Assembly: GCF_005116575.1 (NCBI RefSeq)
Contig: NZ_SWCN01000005.1
Span: 62,001 to 126,000, forward strand
Direction: 5' to 3'
DNA: 64,000 nt
Origin: Desulforhopalus sp. IMCC35007
Lineage (GTDB): Bacteria; Desulfobacterota; Desulfobulbia; Desulfobulbales; Desulfocapsaceae
Shown: positions 8,289 to 17,987 of the stretch, one piece after another
Position numbering within the stretch: position 1 is the first letter of the stretch
Layout: each line of letters starts with the position of its first letter
Notes under the pieces: generated by a model
Seen by the model: the letters and a program-made list of their open reading frames with translations, nothing else
Told to the model about the DNA's origin: nothing
Databases searched by the model: none
Program-made: the position numbers and the translations under genes

Positions 8289-9560
8289 CTAACGTTTAAG
8301 GTTTATAACTTCACTCAAGAGCTCGTCTACCGTAGTAATAATCTTGGAGTTTGCCTGAAAGCCACGCTGGAGGGTGATCATTTTGACAAATTCAACCCCC
8401 ATGTCAACATTGGACTGCTCGAGTGAGTTTGTATATATCGATCCAAGTTCTGCACCTGGAATCCCAACCCTGGCAGCGCCTGAGTCTTCGGTTTCAGAGT
8501 ACAGGTTATTACCGACAAGATTCAGACCATTCGGGTTTATAAATTTTCCAAGTACCAGCTGCGCAATTTTAGTGCTTTCGCCATTATCGTAAAAGGCGGT
8601 GACATTACCTTCTCCGTCTATCTTGACACCGGTGAGACTTCCAGCACCATAACCATTCTGGTCCTGAGACAGGACGACTGAGTCGCTGTTATATTGCGTG
8701 GTGTTAAACGTTATGGTGATACCTGTAAGCTCAGAATTGTTGCCCCAATCCAGATCACCGGCAGCAATATCGGCTGTAGTATCCACTGCAGGGTCCGCAG
8801 CATCTCCTACCAGAATACCATTTTCGGTAAACACCAGGTTATCGGCAAATTGACCCTGGAGTATATTGCCATCAGCATCTTCTGCGCTCCAGGCCGAACT
8901 CCACGTATTATCACCGGTTTTGATGAAATATGTGGTCAACAGATGAGAGTTGCCAAGACTGTCATACACCTGCGTGGACGAAGAGTAGTTGTAGGTGTCA
9001 TTGTCATCGATATCAAAATCAGCCAAGGCAAGAACAGCCGATTCGGAGTCGAGATTGGTCGTGAGGGTGAGTTCTGTCGTTGATTCACCAGCGATAAGAC
9101 CCGTATCTTCGATCTGAATATCTGTGGCATCTCCGGCCGCTAGTTCGCCATTGACATCATATAATTTACCCTGTACCCGGAGTCCTTCAGGATTGGTTAA
9201 ATAACCATCTCCGTCAAATCTGAACGCGCCTGCTCTGGAGTAATACGCAGTTTCGTTGCCTTCTTCTTTGAGGATAAAAAAACCATCGCCTTCGATGGCA
9301 ACGTCTAAATTTGATTCCGTTGACTCGAAAGTTCCTTGACTGAATATACTGTCCATGGTTGAGACTCCAACTCCACGACCAACCTGAGAAGTTCCACCAG
9401 AACCGTTAATTGTTGTGGAGAGGAGATCAGAAAAAACATGCCTGGATCCCTTAAATCCTATGGTGTTTGTATTGGCGAGATTATTACCGACCACAGTCAT
9501 TGCCTGGGAGTTAGAGTTGAGACCACTGACTCCACTGTAAAATGCACTTGATATACCCAT
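8289..9560 (-). CDS. flgE: FlgE, flagellar hook protein
   Basis: FlgE polymerises outside the cell into the hook, the flexible joint between rod and filament. The 423-residue protein opens with the axial-protein signature (MGISSAFYSGVSGLNSNSQAM, then VVGNNLANTNTIGFKGSR). Central beta domains carry FESTESNLDVAIEGDGFFIL, and it ends with VDMGVEFVKMITLQRGFQANSKIITTVDELL. Length is within the usual 400-450. It is 54 bases downstream of flgD and is the last gene before a terminator. Confidence 0.96.
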   Translation of the reverse strand: MGISSAFYSGVSGLNSNSQAMTVVGNNLANTNTIGFKGSRHVFSDLLSTTINGSGGTSQVGRGVGVSTMDSIFSQGTFESTESNLDVAIEGDGFFILKEEGNETAYYSRAGAFRFDGDGYLTNPEGLRVQGKLYDVNGELAAGDATDIQIEDTGLIAGESTTELTLTTNLDSESAVLALADFDIDDNDTYNYSSSTQVYDSLGNSHLLTTYFIKTGDNTWSSAWSAEDADGNILQGQFADNLVFTENGILVGDAADPAVDTTADIAAGDLDWGNNSELTGITITFNTTQYNSDSVVLSQDQNGYGAGSLTGVKIDGEGNVTAFYDNGESTKIAQLVLGKFINPNGLNLVGNNLYSETEDSGAARVGIPGAELGSIYTNSLEQSNVDMGVEFVKMITLQRGFQANSKIITTVDELLSEVINLKR

Positions 9561-9614
9561 TTGTTCTCCTGTTATTTAGAAGTCAGTTTATTTAAACCGT
9601 TCTTTCCTTGTTAA

Positions 9615-10454
9615 TTATGATGTTAAACTGTCAGCGACGGTTTCACCTGTCTCAATTGTTTCTTCTAAAGTATCAACCGTTTCTTCTAGAGTATCAACTG
9701 TATCGGACATGCTGTCGAGGGCAGATTCTTCATCAGATTCTTCTTCTGTGTCGTCGGTTGTAGATGAAGATATGCTGGTTCCAGATTCGTAAACACCGAT
9801 GATTGAGGTAAATGCAACTTCTCCTGCACGTGTTACAAGGTTTCCACCTGCACTTCCCGCAAGATCAACGCCCGTAACTTCAGATTTAACCAGAGCTGTT
9901 GGAAAGATACTGGTTCCGGAGGCAGTTTGAGCGGATATTGAAATGGTGTAATCACCAACCGGGGCAGCTTCCCCGTCATCAGTAAAGCCATTCCAGGTGA
10001 GGAAATGATTTCCGGCGGTCAGTCCTGTGCCACTGAGTGTTGCAACCGTTGCCCCATCATGTTTGAGGGAAATTGTCACCTCAGCGGCCGTCGTCGGCAG
10101 GCTGTAACCAAATTCCAGAGGGTCGCCTGAAAAGCTCGTTTCGTTACCTTCAAAAACAACATCTTTTCCAATTGTACTCAGTGCCGACAATTGGTTGGAG
10201 TTGGCATTTGATTCTACCAGGCTTTCCATGTTTTCATTAATATTATACAATTGCTCCAGTGAGCTGAATTGCGCAAGTTGGGCTGTAAATTCAGTTGGAT
10301 CATCAGGGTTCAGTGGGTCCTGGTTCTGCAGTTGCGCGACAAGAAGTGTCATGAAATCTTCTTTGCCCATTACTGAGCCATCATCTGTGTTGTAGAGGCT
10401 TGTTCCAGTAGTTGATGCCGCCGTTGAATTGAGGACGTCAATGTTGCTGCTCAT
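9615..10454 (-). CDS. flgD: FlgD, hook capping / scaffolding protein
   Basis: FlgD caps the growing hook and is needed for FlgE assembly. The 279-residue protein has the conserved N-terminal block GKEDFMTLLVAQLQNQDPLNPDDPTEFTAQLAQFSSLEQL. Two beta-sandwich domains follow (FlgD Ig-like: AEVTISLKHDGATV and NHFLTWNGFTDDGEAAPVGDYTI). The C-terminus is an unusual acidic tail (about residues 225-279) rich in Glu, Asp, Ser and Thr, with near-repeats of VDTLEET. That tail is absent from short FlgDs and is of unknown use. Confidence 0.95.
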   Translation of the reverse strand: MSSNIDVLNSTAASTTGTSLYNTDDGSVMGKEDFMTLLVAQLQNQDPLNPDDPTEFTAQLAQFSSLEQLYNINENMESLVESNANSNQLSALSTIGKDVVFEGNETSFSGDPLEFGYSLPTTAAEVTISLKHDGATVATLSGTGLTAGNHFLTWNGFTDDGEAAPVGDYTISISAQTASGTSIFPTALVKSEVTGVDLAGSAGGNLVTRAGEVAFTSIIGVYESGTSISSSTTDDTEEESDEESALDSMSDTVDTLEETVDTLEETIETGETVADSLTS

Positions 10455-10464
10455 AACTTCTCCT

Positions 10465-12030
10465 TTAAACTTTTACGTTGACCCCTGAAGTGACGTCATT
10501 ACTTTGTTCTTGGAAAGTATCCAGGATAAATGGAGTATGGGGTTCTGCTTTTTTATCCTGTGGAAAGAAGCTTGAGAAATCTCTGTTTGGCAGCTGCTGG
10601 TTAAAAAGATCAGAACTGTCCACCATTTCAGATGTTGTGGTCACTGTAATTTCCTCTACATTAAAACCCTGTTGCTCCAGTGTGGATTTGAGCTTTGTTA
10701 AATTTCTTTCCAGGATCTGCTGTACGTGTTGACTCTGTGCTACAACATTGGCACGGATAGACCCTTCTTTCACAGTGAGATCAATTTTCATTTCTCCAAG
10801 TTCAGCCGGGTGAAGCTTGAGTTGGATTTTTGTGTCAGCGTCTTTTCTGCTGAACTGAAACCGTTCAATAAATTGTTGCAGCACTTCCTGGTCTTGAACA
10901 ACCACTCCGGAGGGGAGTACAGTTGTTTTCGAAATGTCAGTAAGTTGTCCTGTGCCGGTACCCATCAAAGAGCTTCCGGAGAGGTTGAAAGTGCTTGTTG
11001 TATCAGAGGTTGCAGGGGATGTGCCGAGCTGGCCAAAGCCAGATCCCGGCTGCCCCATTTCACTGTTTTGCTGGTTTCCGGAAGGATTGCCAGTATCTTT
11101 CATTCCGTTTTCTGGCTGAACCTTTGCATCATAAAAGTGTTGTGTGCTGTCATGCCTGACACTATGCAAGGAAGTCTGCCGGGAGTTCAGGGTGGGGCCA
11201 AAAACACCTTCTTGCAGAGAAGTTAAGCTGTTACTTTGTTTGCCAGTGGTAAGAGGGGATGCGATGTTTTCTTCTACCTGCACTTCCGTGATCGTTGCAA
11301 AAAGGCTGCGAAGTGGTGACCCGTTATTGAATTCAGTTGCAGACTTCATTGAAAGCGTTCCTTTTTCTGAGGAATTGTTCAGTATATTCTGAATTCTCTC
11401 AAGAAATGCTGCTTGTTCTCTTGTCAATGTCAGAGGAGTGCTCTGGGGCAAGCTACTATCCGTGATCTGGGCAGCATCTCCAAAGAGGGTCTTACCTAAA
11501 GCAGATGCCAGACTGTTGGGATTGGTTTTCTCTTGCTGTGTCAACACTGCTGAGCTGATCTCTTTGTCCATTGGGATGAGGCTTTCTCCTGTGGAACCTG
11601 CAGAAAAATTATTCAGCAATTCAACAAGTTCTTCGTTTGTGAACATATCGTCAAGTAAGCCCGCCTCCTCTTGAGGTACTTGTGCACTTGTTTGATCGTT
11701 TGAAGCGGCCTGGTTGGGAGAGCCAATAGCAAAAAACTCTAAAAGTGCAGAGATCTGAGACTTCAAATCATAATTGTCAGAAAGCAGAAGAGCCTCGCCG
11801 GCTTCTTCTGAAGTCTTTGTTGAACCTTCTGTGCTGCTGGGTTCATCAGTGGATGGTTTGGAGGATGAGGCCTTGATGTTTGTTTCTTTAGGTAGGGCAG
11901 TTTGCAGAATTGAGTTAAAATTATTCTCTGAGTCTTGGGTTGGAGAGCCCTGAACTGGAACACCTGACTGTTCAGTCTGAATTTTCTGGAAATTCTGGGT
12001 ATTCATTTGAACATTAAAAGATTGTGGCAT
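10465..12030 (-). CDS. fliK: FliK, hook-length control protein
   Basis: FliK measures hook length and triggers the FlhB specificity switch. The 521-residue protein is mostly low-complexity (Ser/Thr/Gln/Asn-rich), as expected for the secreted ruler part. The conserved C-terminal hook-length domain is near residues 395-470, with KIQLKLHPAELGEMKIDL and ANVVAQSQHVQQILERNL. The Met-Pro start follows the upstream motE-like stop by 7 bases. Identification rests on the C-terminal domain and the position before flgD. Confidence 0.92.
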   Translation of the reverse strand: MPQSFNVQMNTQNFQKIQTEQSGVPVQGSPTQDSENNFNSILQTALPKETNIKASSSKPSTDEPSSTEGSTKTSEEAGEALLLSDNYDLKSQISALLEFFAIGSPNQAASNDQTSAQVPQEEAGLLDDMFTNEELVELLNNFSAGSTGESLIPMDKEISSAVLTQQEKTNPNSLASALGKTLFGDAAQITDSSLPQSTPLTLTREQAAFLERIQNILNNSSEKGTLSMKSATEFNNGSPLRSLFATITEVQVEENIASPLTTGKQSNSLTSLQEGVFGPTLNSRQTSLHSVRHDSTQHFYDAKVQPENGMKDTGNPSGNQQNSEMGQPGSGFGQLGTSPATSDTTSTFNLSGSSLMGTGTGQLTDISKTTVLPSGVVVQDQEVLQQFIERFQFSRKDADTKIQLKLHPAELGEMKIDLTVKEGSIRANVVAQSQHVQQILERNLTKLKSTLEQQGFNVEEITVTTTSEMVDSSDLFNQQLPNRDFSSFFPQDKKAEPHTPFILDTFQEQSNDVTSGVNVKV

Positions 12031-12037
12031 AATTAAG

Positions 12038-12559
12038 TCACTCTATTTGCAAGGTCGTATATGTTGTACTGATCTCTGAGGTCTTTTGTTTGGAAACCTG
12101 ATCTAAAATTTTTGCAGCTGCTTTGACCTTCATTTTCTCTAACAGATCTGAGGCGAGCTGCTGTTCCAGTCCGGTTATCGCAAGAGCCGCCTTTGCAGGG
12201 GTCATCTTTTCGTAAATTTTTGCAAGACTCTCAATTTTCTTTTGCTCTACAGCTGCTTTCTCTTCAAGAAGGGTTTCTATTTTCCCCTGCAGTACCTGGA
12301 GAGATTTCAATTTGTCGTCAATTTCAGCTAATTTCTTATCGACACCTTCTTCAAGAGCCTTTAGCTCCTTTTTACGAAGATCGATCTCTTCTCTTTCTTT
12401 TCGAATTTTTGCCCGTTCTTCGATGATTGTATTTTCAATACGTCGCTCCTCGACGGAGCTGTAGTTGTCTGCTGCCTGGGAGAGAATTGCTGTCTGAGAA
12501 AGGACCAGGGTAAACAGGGCGATGGTGATGGGTCTGTGTATGAAGGTGTTTTGTATCAT
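12038..12559 (-). CDS. MotE-like coiled-coil protein (MgtE-N-like)
   Basis: The chosen start (MIQNTFIHRPITIALF) gives a 173-residue protein. It has an N-terminal signal or anchor segment, a long charged coiled coil (residues about 35-105, rich in Glu/Lys/Arg), and a C-terminal helical domain (LAKIYEKMTPAKAALAITGL, then LASDLLEKMKVKAAAKILD). That domain is of the type shared by the MgtE N-terminus and flagellar MotE proteins. MotE proteins in other bacteria act as periplasmic stator-associated factors; the role here is inferred from domain plan and position between fliJ and fliK. An upstream Met would overlap fliJ by about 50 bases and is less likely. Confidence 0.75.
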   Translation of the reverse strand: MIQNTFIHRPITIALFTLVLSQTAILSQAADNYSSVEERRIENTIIEERAKIRKEREEIDLRKKELKALEEGVDKKLAEIDDKLKSLQVLQGKIETLLEEKAAVEQKKIESLAKIYEKMTPAKAALAITGLEQQLASDLLEKMKVKAAAKILDQVSKQKTSEISTTYTTLQIE

Positions 12560-12572
12560 ATCAATGTAATAA

Positions 12573-13034
12573 TTATTGTTGATCGAGTGGATCTTTGCCG
12601 TGCCGGATAATGGCGATTTCATCGAGCATAGCAGCTTCTTTTTTATCTAAATATCGTTGCCAGGACACATTTTGTTCAATTTTTAAACGGTCCATAATCT
12701 GGCGTTCCCGACTGCGTTTGAGGAGGTTTGTTTGTTCCTGTTCAACAATTTTCGCCTTCTCCTGCAGGTTCTTTTCAATGGCGATGACGTTTTTTTGTGA
12801 GGCCGTGATTTTTTCTTCAAATAAAATTAATTTTCTGATTTCCACTCCCTCTACCTGTAGTTGTGCCGTCTCTTCGATGAGAATGGTCAGAGCTAATTTC
12901 TCTTTTTGAAGTTTTTCTTGTATTATTGCGTGGATATTCCTTGCTTCATAGAGCCGGTTCTTGGCCAGATCTTCGAGTCGTTTACGATAATTGAGAACTG
13001 TTTCAAGACTAAAGGGCTTGGGTTGTAAGGCCAC
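12573..13034 (-). CDS. fliJ: FliJ, flagellar export ATPase stalk / chaperone
   Basis: FliJ is a small coiled-coil protein that inserts into the FliI hexamer like a stalk and links it to FlhA. The 153-residue product is almost entirely helical and charged. It opens with PFSLETVLNYRKRLEDLAKN, the usual FliJ N-terminal pattern. Sequence conservation in this family is low, so the call depends also on position directly after fliI and before the motE-like gene. Confidence 0.88.
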   Translation of the reverse strand: MALQPKPFSLETVLNYRKRLEDLAKNRLYEARNIHAIIQEKLQKEKLALTILIEETAQLQVEGVEIRKLILFEEKITASQKNVIAIEKNLQEKAKIVEQEQTNLLKRSRERQIMDRLKIEQNVSWQRYLDKKEAAMLDEIAIIRHGKDPLDQQ

Positions 13035-13059
13035 GGGTCATCACGTATTGTGTAATTTT

Positions 13060-14412
13060 TTATTGATCGGTCTGTCGCCGGTTTTTGCGGGGCGGCTCTT
13101 CGTCTTTCCGCTCACTGAGTACAGCACCCAACAGTTCAAGAGAGTTTTTCAGGGAGGTTGTTTCGTTATAGTTTTGCCGCAGAAAATCAGTAATGGCATC
13201 TATCTTACTCAGGGCGTAGTCAATTTTTGGATTTGACCCCTTCACGTAAGCTCCAATATTTATAAGGTCTTCGGCCTCGGCGTAACTTGCAAGGACGTCC
13301 CGCGCCTTACCGGCAAGCTCCTGATGGCGCTCTCCTGTGATATCTCTCATGACACGACTGGCTGAACTGAGAACATCAATCGCTGGAAAGTGATTTTTGG
13401 CAGCAAGTGCACGGGAAAGAACAATATGGCCATCAATGATAGACCGAACAGAATCCGCAACAGGCTCCGTCATATCGTCGCCATCGACGAGTACCGTGTA
13501 AAGTGCTGTAATGGATCCCTTGTTTTTAAAGTTACCGGCACGTTCAAGGAGTTTGGGTAGAGTGGCAAATACTGAAGGGGTGTAACCTTTGGTGGTTGGT
13601 GGTTCCCCTACGGCAAGGCCGATTTCACGCATGGCCATGGCAAAGCGGGTAACGGAGTCCATCATGAGCAGTACGTTTTTGCCATTATTGCAAAAAAACT
13701 CAGCGATGGCTGTGGCGACAAAGGCCCCCCGCATACGCAGAAGAGGAGACTGATCCGAGGTGACCACAATAATTACTGACCTTGCAAGTCCTTCTTTGCC
13801 GAGATCGCGTTCGATAAATTCCCTTACTTCCCGTCCACGCTCACCTATTAATGCAATGACGTTTATATCGGCTTTGGCGTATTTTGCCATCATGCCAAGA
13901 AGCACGCTTTTTCCGATACCTGATCCCGCCATAATTCCCATGCGCTGCCCGGTACCACAGGTAAGAAGCCCGTTTATGGCACGCACCCCAAGGTCCAGGG
14001 AATCACTAATGTTCTGGCGCTCCATAGGGCCAGGCGGAAGGGAATAGAGATCTTTTTCTTCAGTGAGAAGAGGGGCCGGGCGTCCATCCTGAGGGATTTC
14101 CATAGCATCGATTACACGGCCTAAAAGGTTGTTGCCAACGCTTATAGTTGCACTGGTGCGCACCACACGGATAAGGCTGCCGGGGCCAAGACCTCTGAGT
14201 TCTCCGAGTGGCATGAGCAGAGCAATATTGTCCTTGAAACCGACTATTTCTGCATAAATCTTTTCGCCGCTGTCTATGGGTGTGAGTTCACAGAGTGAAC
14301 CAATTGAGGCATGGGGACAGTATCCTTCAATGACCAGGCCGACAATTCTTGTCACTTTCCCCCAGATTTTAATGACGTTGAGATTCTGGATTTTATTGGA
14401 GTTAAATGCCAT
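13060..14412 (-). CDS. fliI: FliI, flagellar export ATPase
   Basis: FliI is the cytosolic ATPase of the flagellar type III secretion system, related to F1-beta. The 450-residue protein shows Walker A (GIMAGSGIGKSVLLGMMAKY) and the GERGREVREFIE motif. Walker B is KNVLLMMDSVTRFAMAMREI, and the GEPPTTKGYTPSVFATLPKL region follows. Length is normal. A short basic C-terminal tail (PPRKNRRQTDQ) is present. It follows fliH after 90 bases and precedes fliJ. Confidence 0.97.
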   Translation of the reverse strand: MAFNSNKIQNLNVIKIWGKVTRIVGLVIEGYCPHASIGSLCELTPIDSGEKIYAEIVGFKDNIALLMPLGELRGLGPGSLIRVVRTSATISVGNNLLGRVIDAMEIPQDGRPAPLLTEEKDLYSLPPGPMERQNISDSLDLGVRAINGLLTCGTGQRMGIMAGSGIGKSVLLGMMAKYAKADINVIALIGERGREVREFIERDLGKEGLARSVIIVVTSDQSPLLRMRGAFVATAIAEFFCNNGKNVLLMMDSVTRFAMAMREIGLAVGEPPTTKGYTPSVFATLPKLLERAGNFKNKGSITALYTVLVDGDDMTEPVADSVRSIIDGHIVLSRALAAKNHFPAIDVLSSASRVMRDITGERHQELAGKARDVLASYAEAEDLINIGAYVKGSNPKIDYALSKIDAITDFLRQNYNETTSLKNSLELLGAVLSERKDEEPPRKNRRQTDQ

Positions 14413-14502
14413 TTTGAGTCAAACTGGGGTTGAATTAATTTTTGTAGCAAGGCCGCCTAACCGCAGGAGGATATAGTCGGACAGGAACCCGTGAAAGTTG
14501 TG

Positions 14503-15306
14503 TCACGGAGAATTTCTGGCAATTTCTTCCCGAATAGCATCAAATTGACTCGAGACTGTTGCATCGATAATACAGTTTTCGGATTCAATTTTGGCACCAC
14601 CCTTTTCAATAGCAGGGTCAGTTTTAATGACAATGTTGCTGAGGCCACTGATGCCACTTATAAGTTCTGTTGACTTTTCCGTAATAATTTTGTGGTCATC
14701 GGGGTTAATATAAATGGTAAATTCATCAGATTTCACTGCACGTTGAAGAGCCTCTTCAATGGTGGCGACGATAGTTTTGTCCTGTTCCCTGATGGATAAA
14801 CGAATGATTTTTTCAGCAATAAGAATGGCAAAATTTTCGAGCTCAGTACTGCTGTTGTTTACAATGGTCTCTCTGATTACTTCCAGTTGTTCGCAGATCG
14901 TGGACAGGGCCTTTGTGGCGGTATTGTAGTCTTCTTCGGCCTTGGTCATACCATCACGGAGCCCTTGCTGGTACATATCTTCTGCTTGCTTTTGCGCTTC
15001 TGAAAGCAGAACATAATTGCTTAAATCGATGGGATTTTTTTCTTCATCTTGGTTGCGGGTCTCTGTAACCTCATCGGTTTGTGGGGGAACCTGTTTATGT
15101 TGACTGGAATCTGGAGCGGGCGGCTTTGCCACTTTTTGAGGAGAAGGGGGAGGGCCGGGGCGGGGTATATTAATTTTTTCTGGCTCAAAGGGAGGCGAAG
15201 CAGGTCTTGCTTCTGAATGCCAGCCTTTATTTTCAGAAGAAACCGCTTTTGTAATTTCTTCTGCGACAAAAGCGCTCGAATCCTTAAAATATTTAGACAA
15301 GCTCAT
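14503..15306 (-). CDS. fliH: FliH, negative regulator of the FliI ATPase
   Basis: FliH dimers bind FliI and tether the ATPase to FliN at the C ring. The 267-residue form starts MSLSKYFKDSSAF at an ATG that overlaps the fliG stop by 14 bases, with GGAGG five bases upstream. This is preferred over a longer frame inside fliG. The N-terminal third is proline-rich. The C-terminal part (AEKIIRLSIREQDKTIVATIEEAL, then TIYINPDDHKII) matches the FliH/YscL pattern. Confidence 0.92.
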   Translation of the reverse strand: MSLSKYFKDSSAFVAEEITKAVSSENKGWHSEARPASPPFEPEKINIPRPGPPPSPQKVAKPPAPDSSQHKQVPPQTDEVTETRNQDEEKNPIDLSNYVLLSEAQKQAEDMYQQGLRDGMTKAEEDYNTATKALSTICEQLEVIRETIVNNSSTELENFAILIAEKIIRLSIREQDKTIVATIEEALQRAVKSDEFTIYINPDDHKIITEKSTELISGISGLSNIVIKTDPAIEKGGAKIESENCIIDATVSSQFDAIREEIARNSP

Positions 15307-16297
15307 CGCCACCTCCAGTGCCCAAGACCAGCTTGCCTTCTTCTTCAAGTTTCATTGCAATCTTGACGATGGACTGCTGCATGAGTTCTACTTCGGAAAG
15401 TCTTACAGGGCCCATGGCCTCAAGGTCATCGCGGATCATGTCTGCGGCTCTTGAAGACATGTTCGCGAAGATTTTCTCCTTCATCACTTCAGAAGCTGTT
15501 TTGAGTGCCATCGTAAGTGAATCATTATTTACCTCGCGCAAGATCATTTGCAGTGATCGACCGTCAAGGGCGATAAGGTTCTCAAAGGTGAACATCTTTT
15601 TACGAATCTCTTCCGCCATTTCCGGGTCCGTCTGCTCCATTGCCTCAAGAATTTCACTGTCGAGATTGTTCTTCATGTTATTTAAGATACCGACAACAGT
15701 ATCCAGCCCTCCCACTTTTTTCTGGGTTCCACCAGAGACAAGTCCGATTTCCCGGTGAAGAGCGTCTTCAATGCGGTTGAGCACCACAGGAGAAACTTTT
15801 TCGATTTTGGATATTCTGTACGCTACATCGGCCATAATCTCTTCAGGGAGATGGGAGAGTATTTCAGCTGCATGTTCTATGTGCTGGGTGGACAGTATCA
15901 AGGCTACCGTCTGGGGATGTTCCTGCTCCAGTAGCCCTGCGACCATGGTTGGTGCCATAAGGGAGATTGTCTCCAGTGATTTGGTCTCTGTTCCTGAAAG
16001 AAACTGATCCATCAGAAACTGCGACCTCTTGTCTCCAGGAGTGGCTGAGATAGCTTTTTTAGCAAAGTCATCACCTTTGACAAAAAGTCCTGCAAATTGT
16101 TCCTTAGACTCCCTGTAGCTCTGGAAAACCCGTTCTTTGATCTGCACGGGAATATGATCGATACTTGCCATTGCCCGGGTGATTTGACGCACTTCGTCAT
16201 CCGAGAGCTCTTCAAAAATTTTGGCTGCGGCCTCCTCACCTAAACATATAAGCAAAACGGCAACCTTGTTTATACCGGTAAGTGTTTCAATTCCCAT
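15293..16297 (-). CDS. fliG: FliG, flagellar motor switch protein
   Basis: FliG sits between the MS ring and the C ring and receives torque from MotA. The 334-residue protein carries all three domains. The N-terminal part is GINKVAVLLICLGEEAAAKIF, the middle part has the EHPQT motif (EQEHPQTVALILS), and the C-terminal part has the charged torque helix (AADMIRDDLEAMGPVRLSEVE). Length and motifs are canonical. It follows fliF by 6 bases. Confidence 0.98.
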   Translation of the reverse strand: MGIETLTGINKVAVLLICLGEEAAAKIFEELSDDEVRQITRAMASIDHIPVQIKERVFQSYRESKEQFAGLFVKGDDFAKKAISATPGDKRSQFLMDQFLSGTETKSLETISLMAPTMVAGLLEQEHPQTVALILSTQHIEHAAEILSHLPEEIMADVAYRISKIEKVSPVVLNRIEDALHREIGLVSGGTQKKVGGLDTVVGILNNMKNNLDSEILEAMEQTDPEMAEEIRKKMFTFENLIALDGRSLQMILREVNNDSLTMALKTASEVMKEKIFANMSSRAADMIRDDLEAMGPVRLSEVELMQQSIVKIAMKLEEEGKLVLGTGGGDELV

Positions 16298-16303
16298 TGT
16301 CGC

Positions 16304-17920
16304 TTAACCTTCCTGGATCCAGTTTTTAATAATAAAGGCAGTGGGAACCTGGTTCTGATTAACTTCTCTTCGCAGCTGGGTTATTGTGTCATCAACGGGC
16401 TCTACAGGAAGCTCCGGCTCTACTTTTTCCTGTTGTAGAAGTTTCTGTTCCCGTTCGAGCTGTTCCACCGTTTTGTAATGTTCTTTTACCTCGCCTTTCA
16501 TTGTTTTCACCACTGGACGAATGAGTAGGAAGTAGATAAGCAGGGCCCCTAGAGCAATCAACCCGTATTTAATCATAGGGAGGGACTGGTACAGGGAGCT
16601 TTCGCCTTCACCGCCTGCCGTTATGGCTTCTTCTTTCTGGGCGACAAAGGGCATGGAAATTACATTAATCACATCGCCACGTTCAGCAACAATTCCAATT
16701 GCACTGGCCACCATTTCTTCAATGGACTTCAGCTCCTCCTCACTGCGTGGTGTGACCTCTTTGACCTTGCCATCAGCATCGAGTGCCACGCGGTCTGCGA
16801 CCAGTACCGAAACGGACAGTTTTGTTATGGTTCCAACGGGGTTGATGATACGACTGATGGTTTTGCTGATTTCGTAATTGGTCGTTCTGGAAGTCTTTGT
16901 ATCGGTTGGACCGGCAGTGTTTTCGCCAAAAACATTGCCCTGGAGGTTAGATTCAACTCCAGGCACACCACCGTCGGTTTCGCTGCCCGAAAGCTCCTCG
17001 TTGACCTGTTCACTGCGAATGACAGGCTCTTCGCCATCATAGAGCTCTTCGGTTTTTTCAACTTTTGAAAAATCAAGAGTCGCAGAAATTCTTACCATGG
17101 CATTGTCTGTGCCCATGGTTTTATCGAGGAGTGCCTGGGCACGCATTTCCATCCGGTGCTCCACTTCCTGCTGGAACTCAAGCATTTCCCCTGAAAAAAT
17201 CTGGCTCTCATCTTTTTTCTTTTCAAGCTCCAGTACCACACCGTTGGAATCGATAACTTTGACATTTTCAGGATCAAGGTTTGTGACGGACCCTGCAACA
17301 AGATGAATAATGCCCTGGACCTGCTGCTGGTCAAGGTGTTTTCCTGGAACGAGAGTGACGATAACAGAAGCTGTCCCGCTGGATTGCTGATTTTTAAACA
17401 GCCTTTTTTCTGGTAGGGCCAGGTGTACCCGTGTTGATTCAACAGGTGCCAGCGAAGTTATTGTCCTTGCAAGCTCTCCCTGTAGTGCTCTGGTGTAGTT
17501 TACTTTCTGAACATAATCGGTGAGGGCGAAACTCTGTTTGTCAAAAATCTCAAAACCGACCCCTCCTCCGGTAGGCATTCCGTTTGCTGCAAGATCAAGT
17601 CTGGTCTGATAGATTTGGTTTGCAGGAATCCAGATATCTTTGCCACCGTTTTTAAGGGTGTAGTCAATTTTCTGGTTTTTCAGCCACTCGACAACCTGCG
17701 ACGCGTCATTCATGGGAAGATTCGCGTAGAGGAGTTGTTGGTCTACCGTTCTTGCCTGGATAATCAAGAGGGCAAAAAGTGCAATCGAAATCACCAGCAC
17801 GGCCCCTGTTGCCACCTTTCTAGAGAGCGGCCAGCCCTGAACGAGCTGTATCAGGTTTTTTTTCTCTATTGTTGCCGGTTGGCTTGTTGTCGTTTCAACG
17901 CTTTTTTCTGCGACTTCCAT
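16304..17920 (-). CDS. fliF: FliF, flagellar MS-ring protein
   Basis: FliF forms the MS ring in the inner membrane and is the scaffold for basal body assembly. The 538-residue protein has an N-terminal membrane segment (residues about 37-55). A large periplasmic region follows, including YANLPMNDASQVVEWL and ALQGELARTITSLAPVESTRVHLALPE. A second membrane segment lies near 455-475 (IKYGLIALGALLIYFLLIRP), followed by a cytosolic tail for FliG binding. It follows fliE by 67 bases. Confidence 0.97.
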   Translation of the reverse strand: MEVAEKSVETTTSQPATIEKKNLIQLVQGWPLSRKVATGAVLVISIALFALLIIQARTVDQQLLYANLPMNDASQVVEWLKNQKIDYTLKNGGKDIWIPANQIYQTRLDLAANGMPTGGGVGFEIFDKQSFALTDYVQKVNYTRALQGELARTITSLAPVESTRVHLALPEKRLFKNQQSSGTASVIVTLVPGKHLDQQQVQGIIHLVAGSVTNLDPENVKVIDSNGVVLELEKKKDESQIFSGEMLEFQQEVEHRMEMRAQALLDKTMGTDNAMVRISATLDFSKVEKTEELYDGEEPVIRSEQVNEELSGSETDGGVPGVESNLQGNVFGENTAGPTDTKTSRTTNYEISKTISRIINPVGTITKLSVSVLVADRVALDADGKVKEVTPRSEEELKSIEEMVASAIGIVAERGDVINVISMPFVAQKEEAITAGGEGESSLYQSLPMIKYGLIALGALLIYFLLIRPVVKTMKGEVKEHYKTVEQLEREQKLLQQEKVEPELPVEPVDDTITQLRREVNQNQVPTAFIIKNWIQEG

Positions 17921-17987
17921 GGGATCCTGTGTCCTTTAAATTTCATCCATCGACTTGAGTGACTGCTCTTTGACAGAGAAAATAATG

